Origin: an uncultured Clostridia bacterium
GTDB lineage: Bacteria; Bacillota; Clostridia; Christensenellales; Aristaeellaceae
DNA: 8,272 nucleotides
Direction of reading: 5' to 3'
NCBI GenBank assembly: GCA_946409855.1
Contig: CAMJXZ010000139.1
Location: forward strand, 1 to 8,272
Position 1 is the first letter of the stretch, and each line of letters begins with the position of its first letter. The notes beneath the pieces are model-generated. The model saw only the letters and a program-made list of their open reading frames with translations. It did not search any database and was not told where the DNA came from. This document shows, one piece after another, positions 6,124-8,272 of this stretch. The position numbers were made by a program, and so were the translations under genes.

Positions 6124-7266
6124 ATGGAAAACAATCTGGCTGAAAATATCCGCCGTTTCCGGAAGGATCGGGGATTCACTCAGGAACAGCTTGCGGAGCG
6201 GCTCGGTATCACGCTGGGAGCGGTTTCCAAATGGGAGAGAGGAAGCTCTGAGCCGGAACTCTCATACATTATGGATCTCGCAGAACTGTTTCACGTATCG
6301 GTGGATGCGCTGATCGGGTTCACCATGCGGGGCACCGACGCGGACGCGGAGGCGGACCGGATCGAGGAAATGATCAAAAGCGTTCCGGCCGGTGAAGAAA
6401 AAGGCGGGGCCGACGTCTGGAAGATCGCGGAAGAGTATGAAAACGCGATGAAAAAGTTCCCCAATCATTTCCGGATCGTGTGCGGGGCCGCGATGACCGT
6501 GAAGCAGATCGGCGTGGTGTACAAGCGGGAAGAGGAGCTCAAAAAAGCGCTGGCGCTCCTGCGGCACGCCATTGACCTGATCTCCCAGAACAGGGACCCG
6601 CTGATCAACGAGGCGCTCCTCAGGAACGAAATCGCCGAGTGCTATTCGTCCCTGAAAGACTACAAAAAAGCCATCGAGGAATTCAAAAGGAACAACCTGA
6701 CCGGCAGCAACGACGCCCGGATCGGCCTATTGTACACCCAGTTTGAGAAAAAGCCGGAAGAGGGGATCGCGTACACGGAAAGGGCGTTTTTCAGCGACAT
6801 CAGCGACACGATCACCGCCATGTGCGGGTATCTGTCCTATTATATCGCCACAGGCAGGTATGACCAGGGGATCCGCGCGGCCGAATGGTCCATCCGGATG
6901 ATGGAAAACCTGAAGGAAGATCCGTCCGGGCACGCCTTTATGGATAAGATCATCAGCCTGTTTTATCTGGACCTGGCGGTCCTGCAGGATAAAAAAGGGC
7001 GGACGGAAGCATCGGAAGAAAGCCTTCGCACAGCGCTCCGTTTGGCCGCGGCGTTTGACAGGGAACCGGTATACACGCTGGAAAACCTGGTCTTTGCCGG
7101 CAGCATGGAAAAGACGATCGTCTATGACGACACGGGGCCCACCGCCCTGGCGGGCCTGCGGCAGTCCCTGCAGGAAAGCGGGCCCTGCGTTTCCGACGGG
7201 TTCCGGGAGAAGTTCGAGCGGGAAATCGCAAAAACGGAGGCGCGGGACGGCGCGGGCCCTGCGTGA
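6124..7266 (+). CDS. XRE-family transcriptional regulator with TPR-like C-terminal region
   Basis: The protein has 380 residues from the ATG at 6124, which has GGAGGA (6113-6118) five bases upstream. An in-frame ATG at 6076 would add 16 very basic residues and lacks a binding site, so it is rejected. Residues 4-60 are a Cro/cI-type helix-turn-helix. R10-R-F begins helix 1, and FTQEQLAERLGIT (18-30) is the helix-turn. GAVSKWERG (32-40) is the recognition helix with its usual KWERG end, and SVDALIGF closes the domain. From about residue 130 there are helical pairs resembling tetratricopeptide repeats, near 130-152, 166-190, 198-222, 234-260 and 281-311 (for example LKDYKKAIEEF and ATGRYDQGIRAAEW). 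No membrane segment is seen. It should be a cytoplasmic DNA-binding protein whose TPR part takes an input or mediates dimer contacts. The architecture recalls RRNPP peptide-sensing regulators, but family membership is not shown. Target genes are unknown; self-regulation is the simplest guess. Confidence 0.88.
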   Translation: MENNLAENIRRFRKDRGFTQEQLAERLGITLGAVSKWERGSSEPELSYIMDLAELFHVSVDALIGFTMRGTDADAEADRIEEMIKSVPAGEEKGGADVWKIAEEYENAMKKFPNHFRIVCGAAMTVKQIGVVYKREEELKKALALLRHAIDLISQNRDPLINEALLRNEIAECYSSLKDYKKAIEEFKRNNLTGSNDARIGLLYTQFEKKPEEGIAYTERAFFSDISDTITAMCGYLSYYIATGRYDQGIRAAEWSIRMMENLKEDPSGHAFMDKIISLFYLDLAVLQDKKGRTEASEESLRTALRLAAAFDREPVYTLENLVFAGSMEKTIVYDDTGPTALAGLRQSLQESGPCVSDGFREKFEREIAKTEARDGAGPA

Positions 7267-7313
7267 GACCTGCCCTGCGCCGCCGCGCGGCATAAGAAAA
7301 TACAAATGAAAAT

Positions 7314-7359
7314 AAAGCAGGATTCAGCCGGGCCGGGGAGCCCGGGCGGATCCTGCTTT
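7314..7359. terminator. Bidirectional terminator between convergent genes
   Basis: AAAGCAGGAT (7314-7323) pairs with ATCCTGCTTT (7350-7359). An inner stem CCGGGC (7328-7333) pairs with GCCCGG (7340-7345) around a 6-base loop. For the minus-strand reductase the stem is followed by a long T-rich run (complement of 7294-7316), a good rho-independent signal. For the plus-strand regulator the tail is only TTTGCTTGG, so it is weaker in that direction. Confidence 0.75.
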
Positions 7360-7389
7360 GCTTGGCGTGCCTGTATTTGCGCCGCGCGT

Positions 7390-8256
7390 TTATTCCGCTT
7401 CATAGGCCGGCTGCCAGCGGGCGAACCCGGCCAGGGCTTCGTCCGTGCGGATGTAGTAGCGCCTGCCCTTGTTGAGTGCGGCGATCTCCGCCATCTCCGT
7501 TTCCGTCAGGCTGAAGTTCAGGATGTCCAGGTTGTCCCGGATGTGGGCCGCGTTTTTGCTGCCGGGGATCACCGCAAAGCCCATCTGGACGTGCCAGCGG
7601 AGGATGACCTGGGCAGGGGTCTTGTCGTATTTTTCAGCCAGTGCCTTGAAGACCGGTTCCTCAATCAGGCCCCTGTCGCCGTGGCCCAGGGGATACCAGC
7701 TCATCAGCCGGATGCCGTACCGGTCCAGCGCGGCGCGGAGCTCGTCCTGCGGGAAATAGGGGTGCGCTTCCGCCTGGATGAACTGGGGGACGATTTCCCA
7801 TTCGGTCTCCAGTTCGGCGAGGTATTTCCCCTCAAAGTTGGAGATGCCGATGGCTTTCGCCTTGCCGTCGCGGTACGCTTTCTCCAGCTGCCGGTACCCG
7901 GCAAGCCAGTTGCCCGCGGGCTGGTGGATGTAGAGCAGGTCCACATAATCCACACCCAGCCGGGCCAGGGTCCCGTCCACGGCGTTGGGATTCTCGTACT
8001 CGGATGGCCAGAGCTTGGTGGACAGGAAGACGTCCTCCCGGGGCACGCCGCTCTCCCGCATACCGCGGCCCACGGCGCGCTCGTTCACGTAGGCGTTGGC
8101 GGTATCGACCAGGCGATACCCCATTTTGAGGGCCTCCCGAACGCTGTTCCGCGCGTCCGCGGGGGCCAGCATGAAGGTGCCGATGCCGATGACCGGGCAG
8201 GTCAGGCCATTGTTCAGCTTATTGATGTACCAATAAATACTTGAACTATGTTTCAA
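7390..8256 (-). CDS. Aldo/keto reductase (NAD(P)H-dependent oxidoreductase), 5' end uncertain
   Basis: The 288-residue frame is a TIM-barrel aldo/keto reductase, soluble and cytoplasmic, reducing aldehydes or ketones with NAD(P)H. The full catalytic tetrad is visible: D51 in YRLVDTANAY, Y56 in the same motif, K81 in STKLW and H111 in LLYIHQP. The nicotinamide contacts S139-N140 (GISNF) and Q161, and the cofactor-phosphate loop IPGSKNAAHIRDN (230-242), are also present. Usual length is about 275-285. It resembles the small AKRs related to 2,5-diketogluconate reductases, but the natural substrate cannot be read from sequence. The start is a problem. The first ATG-coded Met is residue 29, inside the barrel. 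The only usual start codon before the conserved LNNG block is TTG at 8256, without a Shine-Dalgarno. The frame stays open to the window edge, so the true start may lie outside. The gene converges on the regulator, with a shared terminator. Confidence 0.85.
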   Translation of the reverse strand: MKHSSSIYWYINKLNNGLTCPVIGIGTFMLAPADARNSVREALKMGYRLVDTANAYVNERAVGRGMRESGVPREDVFLSTKLWPSEYENPNAVDGTLARLGVDYVDLLYIHQPAGNWLAGYRQLEKAYRDGKAKAIGISNFEGKYLAELETEWEIVPQFIQAEAHPYFPQDELRAALDRYGIRLMSWYPLGHGDRGLIEEPVFKALAEKYDKTPAQVILRWHVQMGFAVIPGSKNAAHIRDNLDILNFSLTETEMAEIAALNKGRRYYIRTDEALAGFARWQPAYEAE

Positions 8257-8269
8257 TCTGTGATATAAT
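8241..8269 (+). promoter_or_regulatory. Promoter-like element pointing out of the right edge
   Basis: TTGAAC (8241-8246) and a perfect TATAAT (8264-8269) are 17 bases apart. The -10 box is preceded by TGa, an extended -10. It would drive a gene to the right, divergent from the reductase. It overlaps the putative TTG start of the reductase, so one of the two calls needs adjustment. The bases around it (8216-8272) are clearly more AT-rich than the reductase body. Confidence 0.4.
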
Positions 8270-8272
8270 ATT

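Noticed and set aside
7306..8244. Open frame of 312 codons on the plus strand
   Set aside because: It starts inside the terminator hairpin and is a shadow of the aldo/keto reductase, which carries the full catalytic tetrad.
1..8272. CRISPR arrays, tRNA or rRNA genes, insertion sequences, phage genes
   Set aside because: I saw no regularly spaced short repeats, no tRNA cloverleaf with a CCA end, no transposase motifs and no terminal inverted repeats. The only repeats are protein modules of the secreted gene.

Overview
The window reads as a piece of a GC-rich bacterial genome of Firmicutes/Clostridia type, most likely from a gut or rumen metagenome. This is inferred from strong AGGAGG-type ribosome binding sites, sigma-A-like promoters in AT-rich islands, an XRE-TPR regulator, and a large secreted repeat protein ending in a GLUG-like adhesin module. 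The first ~650 bases look different in origin. They hold the C-terminal third of a hydantoinase/oxoprolinase (HyuA) family protein and the start of trmL, a gene content I associate loosely with other phyla such as Synergistota or Desulfovibrio-like bacteria; that assignment is weak.

Layout: (1) 1-223, minus strand, the 5' part of trmL, a tRNA wobble 2'-O-methyltransferase that runs off the left edge. (2) 228-4430, minus strand, one open frame of 1400 codons that is a chimera. Residues 1 to ~1260 are a secreted protein with a signal peptide, five 'LWLGS...GDGKAS' modules and a GLUG-like module. Residues ~1260-1400 are the HyuA C-terminus. The join near base 650 is in frame and is either an assembly or rearrangement chimera or a real fusion. 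(3) 4431-4826, a divergent intergenic region with a recognisable promoter for each flanking gene. (4) 4827-5771, plus strand, a PLP enzyme of the D-cysteine desulfhydrase/ACC deaminase family, followed by a strong hairpin terminator. (5) 5772-6123, a leader region with a perfect TATAAT box. (6) 6124-7266, plus strand, an XRE-family helix-turn-helix protein with a TPR-like C-terminal part. (7) 7314-7359, a hairpin between convergent genes that probably works as a bidirectional terminator. (8) 7390-8256, minus strand, an aldo/keto reductase whose true start is unclear at the right edge, where a promoter-like element points out of the window.

The genes to the right of the join do not form one operon. 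The adhesin and the PLP enzyme are divergent, the regulator has its own promoter, and the reductase converges on the regulator. I see no shared pathway, no CRISPR array, no tRNA or rRNA gene, and no insertion sequence. The main item for follow-up is the adhesin::HyuA join. The five-copy secreted module is the next most interesting.
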